This document shows, one piece after another, positions 21,229 through 29,285 of a DNA stretch of 34,578 nt. The position numbers and the translations under genes are program-made. Where the stretch lies: contig CALKHR010000119.1 of assembly GCA_937988885.1 (NCBI GenBank), positions 1 to 34,578 of the forward strand, read 5' to 3'. Source of the DNA: an uncultured Roseiflexaceae bacterium. Its GTDB lineage: Bacteria; Chloroflexota; Chloroflexia; Chloroflexales; Roseiflexaceae. The notes beneath the pieces were generated by a model. It did no database searches, had not been told where the DNA came from, and saw only the letters and a program-made list of their open reading frames with translations. Position 1 is the first letter of the stretch. Each line of letters starts with the position of its first letter.

Positions 21229-22914
21229 ATGAGTGTCAGCAGGCTCGATAGTGAAAACATGGAATACAACCGCGAAGAACTGAGTCGCTTTTCTCATATA
21301 TTTAGTTCGCCACTCACTGCGCTACGAGGGGCTATTGATCTATTGCGTCGACCACAACGGCTTAACGATGAGCGAATGGCTCAGATGCTGCTCGAAACAC
21401 TCGAACGGAATTACGCTCGACTGCGCGGAGCAATCGATACGCTCATCGATCACAGCCGTGTCGAAGACGGCTCGATCAAAATCGAGATTCCCCTTGATAG
21501 CTTGCAGAACCCTACTCCTGGACCCACGAGTGCCATCACCACACAGCTGCCGTCTCCTGCCGCAAACAAAACCTCTGCGACGTACAACCCTCTGGAGGCC
21601 ACGCCCCCTGCCGAGTCGCACACCAACTATCGCATTCTGCTGATCGATGATAGTACGCTGTACCGCTCGTTGATACGCATGCTCCTGACCAACGAGGGCT
21701 ATACCGTGATCGAAGCGAGCAACGGTATTGTCGGCTTGGATATCGCCCGACAGCAGCAGCCCGACCTGATTGTGCTCGATATGGAGATGCCGTTCCTCCA
21801 TGGGACACAAGTCTCGCAGATTCTGCGCGAGGACCCCGATACCAAGACGATCCCGCAGATTTTTGTATCGAGCCACGCGCGGTTGCTGGAAATGGCGCCG
21901 CCGAATGTGGGGGTGGTATCAAAATCATCGGAGCCAACCGCGCTGTTGGCCGCCATCCAACAAACCATTGCTGCGGGCCTGCTGCGCGCCGAACAACCGC
22001 CGACTCTGCTGATCGTGGACGACGAGCCGGACCTAGTGCGAATCCTCGAGACGATCTTGCAGGAGAATGGCTACCGCGTGGTCAGCGCGCACTCTGGGCC
22101 GGAGGCGTTGGTGCTGGCCCAAAAGCAATCGTTCGATCTGATCATCCTCGACCTGTTACTACCTGATCTCGATGGCTTCGCAGTGCTCGGTGCGTTGCGT
22201 GCGCGCTCGTCCACAGCGATCACGCCGATCATCCTGCTCTCGGCGCGCGATAGTGCAGAAGAGAAGGTGCGCGGCCTGCAACTCGGGGCCGACGACTACG
22301 TGACGAAGCCGTTCGCCGCCGACGAACTCGTGGCGCGCGTGCGTGCGGCGCTGCGGCGGCGCGAGCTTGAGGGTGGCGCGAATCCCTCAACGCGGCTACC
22401 CGGCAACGTAGCGATCGAGCAGACCATCCGCAGGCGGATCGAGCAACAGCAATCGTTTGCGGTGTGCTACACCGATCTCGATAACTTCAAGGCGTACAAC
22501 GACACCTACGGCTTCCTCAAGGGCGATGCAGTGATCCAGCAGACGGCCCATGTGTTGCTCTCAACGGTGGAGCAGGTGGGCAACCGCGACGACTTCGTGG
22601 GGCACATCGGCGGCGACGATTTTATCGTGATTACGACGCCAGATCGAGCAAAACAGGTCTGCACAAAAGCGATCGAGTTGTTCGATACCTTCGCACCGCT
22701 CTTCTACGACCCCGAGACTCGCTCGCAAGGGTATATCGATGCGTTTGACCGCCAAGGTAGGCCTGTGCGTTACCCGTTTGTGAGCCTCTCGATCGCGGTG
22801 GTGAGTGACACGCAGCGGGCCATCCGCCACTTCGCCGAGGTCGCGCAACGAGCCGTCGAGCTCAAGAAACGCGCCAAGGAGATCCCAGGCAGCGCCTACG
22901 TGATCGAAGAGTGA
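21229..22914 (+). CDS. DHp-like / REC / REC / GGDDF diguanylate-cyclase-type response regulator
   Basis: A 561-aa protein. Residues 15-85 resemble a kinase DHp helix pair, with His23 in FSHIFSSPLTALRG where kinases have SHELRTPLT, but no ATPase domain follows. REC1 has Asp184 (LDMEMP) and a poorly kept C-terminus (VSKSSEP). REC2 has Asp308 (LDLLLPDLDG) and YVTKPF. The C-terminal domain is GGDEF-like with TDLDNFKAYNDTYG and a signature GGDDF at 461-465, so the canonical Glu is Asp. The inhibitory site RxxD is altered to NRDD. It may make c-di-GMP or be a degenerate sensor. The ATG at 21229 has no clear ribosome binding site; Met11 (21259) is an alternative start. Confidence 0.86.
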   Translation: MSVSRLDSENMEYNREELSRFSHIFSSPLTALRGAIDLLRRPQRLNDERMAQMLLETLERNYARLRGAIDTLIDHSRVEDGSIKIEIPLDSLQNPTPGPTSAITTQLPSPAANKTSATYNPLEATPPAESHTNYRILLIDDSTLYRSLIRMLLTNEGYTVIEASNGIVGLDIARQQQPDLIVLDMEMPFLHGTQVSQILREDPDTKTIPQIFVSSHARLLEMAPPNVGVVSKSSEPTALLAAIQQTIAAGLLRAEQPPTLLIVDDEPDLVRILETILQENGYRVVSAHSGPEALVLAQKQSFDLIILDLLLPDLDGFAVLGALRARSSTAITPIILLSARDSAEEKVRGLQLGADDYVTKPFAADELVARVRAALRRRELEGGANPSTRLPGNVAIEQTIRRRIEQQQSFAVCYTDLDNFKAYNDTYGFLKGDAVIQQTAHVLLSTVEQVGNRDDFVGHIGGDDFIVITTPDRAKQVCTKAIELFDTFAPLFYDPETRSQGYIDAFDRQGRPVRYPFVSLSIAVVSDTQRAIRHFAEVAQRAVELKKRAKEIPGSAYVIEE

Positions 22915-22935
22915 TACCGATCGAATCTCAGCAGT

Positions 22936-22972
22936 GATGAGGGAGGATCGCACGTCGTAACCCTCCCTCATC
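22936..22972 (+). terminator. hairpin after the signalling cluster
   Basis: GATGAGGGAGG (22936-22946) pairs perfectly with CCTCCCTCATC (22962-22972). There is no T-run, so it may be a rho-assisted end or an mRNA-protecting stem. Confidence 0.55.
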
Positions 22973-23038
22973 GTGTTGGATCACGTTCGGGGCATCGTAC
23001 GACAAGCGCGCGTTAATGCCTTTACAGGGGGCATCGTG

Positions 23039-23066
23039 TTGACAGACAACCCGTGTGCGGTATAAT
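23039..23066 (+). promoter_or_regulatory. consensus sigma70 promoter of tatA
   Basis: TTGACA at 23039-23044 and TATAAT at 23061-23066, both perfect hexamers, with a 16-base spacer. It is the strongest promoter seen in the window. Confidence 0.85.
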
Positions 23067-23076
23067 GAGTTGACAC

Positions 23077-23150
23077 GACGCACTCCTGATTTAGCCAAGA
23101 GAGTTACCCGTATTGACGGTGCGTCTCCAAGGAAGCACGTCAACGTGCCG
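23077..23150 (+). promoter_or_regulatory. structured 5' leader of tatA
   Basis: The roughly 95-base leader has GACGCAC (23077-23083) pairing with GTGCGTC (23119-23125) and the near-perfect palindrome GCACGTCAACGTGC (23135-23148), just before the AAAGGAG ribosome binding site. It does not match a riboswitch class I recognise. Confidence 0.35.
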
Positions 23151-23168
23151 TGGTAAAGGAGCACAACC

Positions 23169-23366
23169 ATGTTTGGACTGCAAGCACCTGAGTTGCTAAT
23201 CATTTTGGTGATCGTTATCGTGCTTTTTGGCGCGAGCCGTTTGCGTGGTATCGGTAGCGCATTGGGTGGCAGCATCAGCGAATTCAAGAAAGCAGTGCGC
23301 GAAGGCGAACAATCGACCGATGTGAAGGCAGAAGCATCGCCCGAGAGCAACGATCGTCCTGCATAG
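23169..23366 (+). CDS. tatA: twin-arginine translocase subunit TatA/TatE
   Basis: Pore-forming component of the Tat pathway, which exports folded proteins across the cytoplasmic membrane. The 65-aa protein shows a single N-terminal membrane helix (PELLIILVIVIVLFG, about residues 7-21), the FG hinge followed by ASRLRGIGSALGGSISEFK as the amphipathic helix, and an acidic hydrophilic tail. Length and order are typical. AAAGGAG lies seven bases before the ATG. It stands alone, without tatB or tatC, between its own promoter and a strong terminator. Confidence 0.94.
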   Translation: MFGLQAPELLIILVIVIVLFGASRLRGIGSALGGSISEFKKAVREGEQSTDVKAEASPESNDRPA

Positions 23367-23492
23367 AACCTAACAATCGATCGGTAAACGCACATAGCGT
23401 TTTCAACGTTTTGTGAGGTTCGATTCTCGGTTCTGTTCCTTCTGTTTTGGCGGGCACGCTATGCACAGCCAGATACAGTGTCATCGAGAGAT

Positions 23493-23531
23493 GCCGGCGG
23501 ATCGATGTGCGTCTATCCGCTGGCGTTTTTT
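23493..23531 (+). terminator. rho-independent terminator of tatA
   Basis: GCCGGCGGAT (23493-23502) pairs with ATCCGCTGGC (23515-23524), one G-T pair, followed by GTTTTTT. The surrounding gap from 23367 to 23677 holds nothing else convincing. Confidence 0.88.
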
Positions 23532-23677
23532 CGTGTTCTCTAGGCGTGCTTCGTAATTGTTGCATTTCATCTCAAGATTCTCTGCCATACTGCGTTATCC
23601 TAGCGAGGTGATGGCTCGTTCATTGCTTGCTAGGCAATAGCGGAGTGCAGAAATATTGTGAGAGGTTAGTAGGTTTC

Positions 23678-24970
23678 ATGGCTGGTGAGTTCTATGATCG
23701 CGCTCAAATTGTTGTCCAAGCCGGAGACGGCGGCGATGGGGCTGCGACGTTTCGACGCGAAAAATTTGTCCCACGTGGCGGCCCGGACGGCGGCGATGGA
23801 GGACGCGGTGGTCATGTCGAACTGCTGGCCGACCCGCATCTGAACACGTTGTTGCCCTTTAAGGAGAAACGCCGCTTTGTCGCAGAACGCGGTGGCAACG
23901 GCGGCTCTTCGCGCAAGCACGGGCGCAATGGCCGCGATGTGGTGGTGCATGTACCACCCGGCACTGTTGTGCGCACCGAGATCGAGGGCGAAACGTATGA
24001 GGTCGACTTAGCTCAGCCAGGGATGCGGTTGTTGGCCGCACGAGGCGGCAAAGGCGGCTTGGGAAATACGCATTTCGCCACTTCAACCTACCAAGTCCCT
24101 CGCCTGGCCGAACTTGGCGAACCAGGCGAATGCTTCACGTTGGATCTGGAATTGAAGTTGTTGGCCGACGTAGGCTTGATCGGCTTTCCGAATGCCGGTA
24201 AATCCACGCTGCTCTCGATGATCAGCGCCGCCAAGCCAAAGGTCGCGCCGTACCCCTTCACGACGCTGCAACCTAACCTTGGTGTGGCCGCTGTGGGCGA
24301 TTTCAGTTTCGTGGTGGCCGATATCCCTGGTCTGATCGAGGGCGCCCACCGTGGTGTGGGTCTTGGTTTCGACTTCCTGCGGCATGTCGAGCGCACCCGC
24401 CTGCTGATCCATGTTGTCGATGCTGCAGGCGTCGATGGACGCGATCCTGTCGCAGATTACGAGCAAATCAACACGGAGCTACGGCTCTATCAGCCGGAGC
24501 TTGCCGAGCGCCCGCAGATCGTGGCGCTGAACAAGGCCGATCTGCCTGAGGCGCGCGAGAATATCGAGCGTTTGCGCGCGGCGATCGAGCTGCCCCAAGA
24601 TCGGGTGTTCACGATCGCAGCCGCCACAAGCGAGGGTATTGAGGCGCTGATGCGGCGCGTGGCAATCTACCTGAACGAGTTGCCGAAGCCCGAACGCACG
24701 GTGAGCAACGAGGTGTTCACCTGGCCTGTACCCGAAGTTGATTTTAATGTGTTCTCCATTGAACCCGAAGGCGATGGCTGGCGGGTGCGCGGGCGCAAGA
24801 TCGAGCGCTTGATCTCGATGACGAACTTCGCGCAACCAGATTCTTTACGGCGTATCGAGCGCGTGCTTGAGGCAAGCGGCATCAGCAGGGCATTACGCGA
24901 AGCTGGTGTACAAGAAGGCGACACGGTCTATATCGAAAAGGCTGAGTTGATTTGGTCGGATGAGCTGTAG
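23678..24970 (+). CDS. obg: Obg-family GTPase (ObgE/CgtA)
   Basis: Essential GTPase linked to 50S ribosome assembly and stress control. The glycine-rich Obg fold spans about residues 1-158 (GDGGDGAATFRREK, GGRGGHVEL, GGKGGLGNTHF). The G domain follows: G1 GFPNAGKS at 169-176, G2 with the PFTTLQPN segment, G3 DIPGLIEGA, G4 NKADL and a SAA-like AAATSEG. A C-terminal OCT domain (about 350-430) is present, as in Bacillus and other Obg proteins. The ATG at 23678 gives 430 aa, the normal length; the frame is open to 23627, but the extra 17 residues do not match the family. Confidence 0.96.
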   Translation: MAGEFYDRAQIVVQAGDGGDGAATFRREKFVPRGGPDGGDGGRGGHVELLADPHLNTLLPFKEKRRFVAERGGNGGSSRKHGRNGRDVVVHVPPGTVVRTEIEGETYEVDLAQPGMRLLAARGGKGGLGNTHFATSTYQVPRLAELGEPGECFTLDLELKLLADVGLIGFPNAGKSTLLSMISAAKPKVAPYPFTTLQPNLGVAAVGDFSFVVADIPGLIEGAHRGVGLGFDFLRHVERTRLLIHVVDAAGVDGRDPVADYEQINTELRLYQPELAERPQIVALNKADLPEARENIERLRAAIELPQDRVFTIAAATSEGIEALMRRVAIYLNELPKPERTVSNEVFTWPVPEVDFNVFSIEPEGDGWRVRGRKIERLISMTNFAQPDSLRRIERVLEASGISRALREAGVQEGDTVYIEKAELIWSDEL

Positions 24971-25129
24971 CTATCAGGCAGTGTTCTTGAGCCGTATCAA
25001 GATCCATGTCGATCCGTCTGTGTTGGGCTCAGGATATATGCAGAGCGCGTTTCCTGTGTTCTTAGAGCAGTGTAAGTCTGTTCAACAAGCACACCCCGAA
25101 CGATTCAACGCCTCGTGCATAGTGTTGTG

Positions 25130-26644
25130 ATGGAGCAAGATGTGGCGAAACTGACGGAGTTTGCCATCGATCGCACCTCGGCACGCCGCAGGGCTGCGCT
25201 TGGGCGATACGCAGCTTATGCCACTGTTGGCATTCTCATCAGCGATGCGCTGCTGATTGTTGTTGGTTTTGCGATTGCGTATATCTTACGCTATAGGGTT
25301 AGTTGGCCCCCGCCGCTGAATTTGGTCGTGCGGGAGGTCCTAACCGTCAACTCCACCCCTTTCACCTCGTTTGTTCCCTATGTGCTGTTGCTCCTAGTGG
25401 TGTTGCTCTTTCAGTTCGCGATGAAAGGGCTCTACCGCCTGCCCCGCAATGCAGGCCTGCTCGATTATGCAGGCAAGATCATCAGCAGTACCACCACCGG
25501 CGTTGCATTTGTGGTGTTAGTGGGTGTGGTCCAACAGCCACTCTACTCTCGCTTGATCTATGCCTTCGCTTGGATCACGATTGTGGTGCTGTTGTGCGCC
25601 AAACGTGGCTTGTTGATCAGCCTGCGGCGCTGGCGCTGGGCACGGGGCATCGGGCGCGAACGAGTGTTGGTGGTTGGTGGCACTGGGTTGGGCCGCCAAG
25701 TGATGGAATCGATCGTGGCGCGACCGTATCTCGGCTATGCGCTGGTTGGCTATCTTGACGATAGCCCGCCGCCACCGCGCCAACGGCCCGATTGCCACTT
25801 CCGACATTTGGGCTCGGTCGATAATCTGGTGTCGTTGGTGCGCTCCGGTCGCGCCGATCAGGTGATCCTGGCGCTGCCGTTCTGGCAGCATCACCAGTTG
25901 CCGACGCTCGTCTCGATCTGCCGGGAGGCTGGCGTGGAGTTCCGCGTCGCACCCGATCTCTACGAGCTGAGTTTCGAGCGGGTGGCGGTGGCCGATCTGA
26001 GCGGCATCCCACTGATCGGTCTGAAGGAAAATTCACTCACTGGCTTGAATCTGGTGATCAAGCGGGCCACCGATATTACGCTGACGCTGCTGGCGGCCCC
26101 GTTGCTGTTGCCGTTGGCTGGCATCATCGCGCTGGCAATACGCTTGGATTCGCCTGGGCCGGTGATCTTCCGCCAGAAACGGATCGGCAAGGGCGGGCAG
26201 CCGTTCACGGCCTACAAGTTCCGCACGATGGTGGTCGATGCTGAGGAGCGCAAGAGCGAGCTGGCGGCGCTGAACGAGGCCGATGGCCCGATCTTCAAAA
26301 TGCGCAACGACCCACGCACAACGCGGGTTGGTCGCATTCTGCGGCGCACGAGCCTCGATGAGATACCGCAGTTTTGGAATATCCTACGAGGCGAGATGAG
26401 CCTAGTCGGCCCTCGCCCGCCAACGCCGAACGAGGTGGAGCACTACGCCGATTGGCACCGACGCAGGCTTGAGGTGACACCGGGCCTGACAGGGTTGTGG
26501 CAGGTGTTGGGACGCAGCGATATCTCCTTCGACGAAATGGTACGCCTCGATATCTACTATGCGGAAAATTGGTCACCGAGCATGGATTTGCGCATCCTCC
26601 TTCAGACGATCCCCGCAGTCATTTCCGGCAAAGGGGCCTATTAA
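25130..26644 (+). CDS. undecaprenyl-phosphate sugar-1-phosphate transferase (WbaP/CpsE-like)
   Basis: Starts polysaccharide assembly by moving a sugar phosphate from a UDP-sugar onto undecaprenyl phosphate in the membrane. The N-terminal part has four to five hydrophobic segments (about 25-180), then a Rossmann-like CoA-binding-type fold (VLVVGGTGLGRQVMESI, about 185-290). A further membrane segment (about 315-340) leads to the sugar transferase domain (PF02397 type) with GPVIFRQKRIGKGG, AYKFRTM, LRRTSLDEIPQFWNIL, MSLVGPRPPTP and LTGLWQV. Length is about 504 aa, as in the family. The preferred start is ATG at 25130; GTG at 25115 is an alternative, and neither has a good ribosome binding site. 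It heads the polysaccharide locus; the donor sugar cannot be told from sequence. Confidence 0.92.
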   Translation: MEQDVAKLTEFAIDRTSARRRAALGRYAAYATVGILISDALLIVVGFAIAYILRYRVSWPPPLNLVVREVLTVNSTPFTSFVPYVLLLLVVLLFQFAMKGLYRLPRNAGLLDYAGKIISSTTTGVAFVVLVGVVQQPLYSRLIYAFAWITIVVLLCAKRGLLISLRRWRWARGIGRERVLVVGGTGLGRQVMESIVARPYLGYALVGYLDDSPPPPRQRPDCHFRHLGSVDNLVSLVRSGRADQVILALPFWQHHQLPTLVSICREAGVEFRVAPDLYELSFERVAVADLSGIPLIGLKENSLTGLNLVIKRATDITLTLLAAPLLLPLAGIIALAIRLDSPGPVIFRQKRIGKGGQPFTAYKFRTMVVDAEERKSELAALNEADGPIFKMRNDPRTTRVGRILRRTSLDEIPQFWNILRGEMSLVGPRPPTPNEVEHYADWHRRRLEVTPGLTGLWQVLGRSDISFDEMVRLDIYYAENWSPSMDLRILLQTIPAVISGKGAY

Positions 26645-26744
26645 TAATTCGCTATCTCTGAGGCATAGCACGCTCATCGGTTTGTCGTTTTGAGTTCTTA
26701 TGATGTAGGGTGCGACTCTGCACGCTACTTATTGAAAAGTGCAC

Positions 26745-26773
26745 TTGGACGAGTATCGTTCTCGTTTTATACG
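26745..26773 (+). promoter_or_regulatory. promoter of the UDP-xylose synthase operon
   Basis: TTGGAC (26745-26750) and TATACG (26768-26773) with a 17-base spacer, 31 bases before the start codon; AAGGAG follows at about 26790. Confidence 0.55.
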
Positions 26774-26804
26774 TAAATACATTAACGTTTAAGGAGCATT
26801 CTCC

Positions 26805-27758
26805 ATGCGCGTCCTCATCACTGGCGGCGCAGGATTCTTGGGCTCACACTTGAGCGACCGTTTCCTAGCCGAGGGCCATACTGTTATCGCAATGGATAAC
26901 CTGATCACGGGCAGCACCGATAATATTGCCCATTTGGTCGGTCACGAGCGCTTTAGTTTTATTAAGCACGATGTAACAAATTACATTTTCCTCGAAGGCC
27001 CGTTGGATGCAATTCTGCACTTTGCCTCGCCTGCCTCGCCCGTCGATTACCTCGAACTTCCCATCCAAACGTTGAAGGTGGGCGCATTGGGGACGCACAA
27101 GGTGTTGGGATTGGCAAAGGACAAGGGCGCTCGCCTTTTGCTCGCCTCGACATCGGAGGTGTACGGCGATCCGCAGGTGCACCCGCAGAAGGAGAGCTAC
27201 TACGGCCATGTGAACCCGATCGGGCCGCGTGGCGTGTACGACGAGGCCAAGCGCTTCGCCGAGGCGATGACGATGGCCTACAACCGCTACCACGGCGTTG
27301 AGACTCGTATCATCCGCATCTTCAACACCTATGGGCCGCGTATGCGCTTGCGCGATGGCCGCGTGGTGCCGAACTTTATCCAGCAGGCGCTGCGGGGCGA
27401 GCCGCTGACGGTGTACGGCGATGGCTCGCAGACCCGTTCGTTCTGCTATGTCGATGATTTGGTCGAGGGTATTTACCGCTTGCTGCTGTCGGACGAGGTT
27501 GAGCCGGTGAATATCGGCAACCCTGGCGAGTTCACGGTGCGCGAGTTCGCCGAGGTGGTCAACCGCCTGACGGGCAACAAGGCCGGCATCATTTACAAGG
27601 ATCTGCGCACACAGGACGATCCGCAGGTGCGCCAACCCGATATCACAAAAGCTCAGAAGTTGCTGGGGTGGGAGCCGAAGGTGGACCTTGAGGAAGGTTT
27701 GCGGCGCACGATCCCCTGGTTCCGCGAGCAGTTGCGAAAGTTGGGCGAGATCTCGTAA
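26805..27758 (+). CDS. UDP-glucuronate decarboxylase (UDP-xylose synthase)-like
   Basis: A 317-aa short-chain (extended) sugar-nucleotide enzyme that converts UDP-glucuronate to UDP-xylose with bound NAD+. The Rossmann motif GGAGFLGSH is at residues 7-15. HFASPASPVDY, STSEVYGDP and the catalytic YDEAKR (Tyr145, Lys149) are as in UXS enzymes rather than GalE or RmlB, as is RIFNTYGPRM. AAGGAG precedes the ATG at 26805. It is followed by the O-antigen-ligase-like gene 24 bases later. A UDP-glucuronate 4-epimerase-like gene lies in the same cluster, so both enzymes probably compete for or share UDP-glucuronate. Confidence 0.9.
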   Translation: MRVLITGGAGFLGSHLSDRFLAEGHTVIAMDNLITGSTDNIAHLVGHERFSFIKHDVTNYIFLEGPLDAILHFASPASPVDYLELPIQTLKVGALGTHKVLGLAKDKGARLLLASTSEVYGDPQVHPQKESYYGHVNPIGPRGVYDEAKRFAEAMTMAYNRYHGVETRIIRIFNTYGPRMRLRDGRVVPNFIQQALRGEPLTVYGDGSQTRSFCYVDDLVEGIYRLLLSDEVEPVNIGNPGEFTVREFAEVVNRLTGNKAGIIYKDLRTQDDPQVRQPDITKAQKLLGWEPKVDLEEGLRRTIPWFREQLRKLGEIS

Positions 27759-27782
27759 CGATTGGTGTGTAAAGGGAGTACG

Positions 27783-29261
27783 GTGACGCTTCGATTGTTC
27801 GGTGGCTCTGTCACCGTGTCACCACAAACGAGTTTGATTTGGATCGTGGCGAGCACTCTGGTGCTCGCCCTAGTTTGCACCCCGCTTCCTACCTTGCTGC
27901 TAGCGCTCGGCGCGCTGCTGACGATCGTCCTTCCCCTGATTCATCCCGTGTTTGGCTTGTATCTGGTCGTGCTTTCGATCCCGGTGCAAGAGGTGGTGCA
28001 TGCACCGGGAGGCTTGAGTTTCACGCAGGCGGCCACGCTGTTGGCGCTGGGAGGCTGGCTGTTGCGCGTGCTGGCGCACCCCGAGCGCCCGATCACGAAG
28101 CACTGGCTGCTGCCGCTGTGGCTGACGATGCTGGCGGCGCTGCTGCTCTCGACGAGTTTCACACCCTACTCGCGCAACGAGGCGCTGAAGGAGTCATTGC
28201 GCTGGATCGTGGCGTTCGTGGTCTGGCTGATCACAATCAACACGGTGCGCAGGCCCTGGCAGATCGCGGGGTTGGTGGCTTGCCTGTTGCTGGCTCCGGC
28301 CTCGAACGCGCTCCTGGGCCTCATACAGTTCGCCACGGGGGATGGGCCACCCAGCTTTCGGATCAGCGCTGATTCGCCGTTTGTGCGGGCGTACGGCACG
28401 ATCGGCGCGCCCAATTCGTTCGCTGGCTACTTGAATATGGCCTGGCCGCTGGCGCTGGCGCTCACGGTCGGCGGCTTGATTGGGCTGTGGCGTGCCACGA
28501 ATCGCGCGGAGCGCTGGCGCGCTGCTGCGGTGGTGCTCGGTGCAGGGAGTTGCTGCGCGCTGTTGTTGGGCGGGCTGCTCGCCTCGTTTTCGCGCGGGGG
28601 CTGGTTGGGCGCGATGTGCGGCCTGCTGGCGCTGGTGTTGGCGCTCGGTCGCCCGTTCAACCGCTGGGCGACGGTAGCCGTGGTGTGCGGCTTGGTGGTG
28701 GTGCTGATGAGTGGCGGCGGCCTGTTGCCCGCTCCGCTGGCAAACCGCATCGCGAGTATCACCCGCAGCCTGACGCTGTTCGACGCTAGCACGGTCGAGG
28801 TGACCGACGAGAACTTCGCGCAGGTCGAGCGGATGGCGCAGTTGCAGGCGGGTTGGCGTATGTTCCGCGCGCATCCGCTGGTGGGTGTGGGGCCGGGCAA
28901 CTACAACGCGGCCTACCCCGATGTGGCGGTGTTTCCGTGGTACGCCTCCCGTGGCCATGCGCACAATTATTATATTCACTTGGCTGGAGAGCTTGGGGTA
29001 TTCGGGCTGGCAGCCTATGGGGCGTTGTTGGGTGGTGTCGTTTTATGCGTTTATGCTGCGATTCGCCGAGCAATCCCACTCTTTCTGCATAGCACGGCAG
29101 TAGGGTGTTGTGGTATCATTGCAACAATGGTAGGACATGAACTGTTCGAAAACCTCCACGCTCTCAGTATGGGTATTCATCTTGCAGCAGTTTGGGGGCT
29201 GGTTATTGTTCTTAGCCATTACCATCGGCCCGCAGCTCGAACTGCTTCATCCATTCCGTAA
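27783..29261 (+). CDS. O-antigen ligase/polymerase family membrane protein
   Basis: A 492-aa integral membrane protein with ten or more hydrophobic segments. The large outside loop and the following helix contain GHAHNYYIHLAGELGVFG, the usual Wzy_C/WaaL signature, and a GVGPGNYNAAYP segment just before it, both typical of O-antigen ligases and polymerases. It probably polymerises or attaches polysaccharide on the outer face of the membrane. The GTG at 27783 is preferred, with GGGAG five bases upstream; the frame is open from a TTG at 27762. It sits between two UDP-sugar enzymes, consistent with an exopolysaccharide locus. Confidence 0.85.
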   Translation: MTLRLFGGSVTVSPQTSLIWIVASTLVLALVCTPLPTLLLALGALLTIVLPLIHPVFGLYLVVLSIPVQEVVHAPGGLSFTQAATLLALGGWLLRVLAHPERPITKHWLLPLWLTMLAALLLSTSFTPYSRNEALKESLRWIVAFVVWLITINTVRRPWQIAGLVACLLLAPASNALLGLIQFATGDGPPSFRISADSPFVRAYGTIGAPNSFAGYLNMAWPLALALTVGGLIGLWRATNRAERWRAAAVVLGAGSCCALLLGGLLASFSRGGWLGAMCGLLALVLALGRPFNRWATVAVVCGLVVVLMSGGGLLPAPLANRIASITRSLTLFDASTVEVTDENFAQVERMAQLQAGWRMFRAHPLVGVGPGNYNAAYPDVAVFPWYASRGHAHNYYIHLAGELGVFGLAAYGALLGGVVLCVYAAIRRAIPLFLHSTAVGCCGIIATMVGHELFENLHALSMGIHLAAVWGLVIVLSHYHRPAARTASSIP

Positions 29262-29285
29262 GTTTCGAGCAAAGAGGAGATCGGT

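Noticed and set aside
22936..23165. c-di-GMP riboswitch between the GGDDF gene and tatA
   Set aside because: Proximity to a GGDEF-type gene made this attractive, but the conserved GEMM core is not found in the leader.
28194..28979. Minus-strand open frame of 261 codons
   Set aside because: Antisense to the O-antigen-ligase-like gene; hydrophilic Arg/Gln-rich shadow of a membrane protein.
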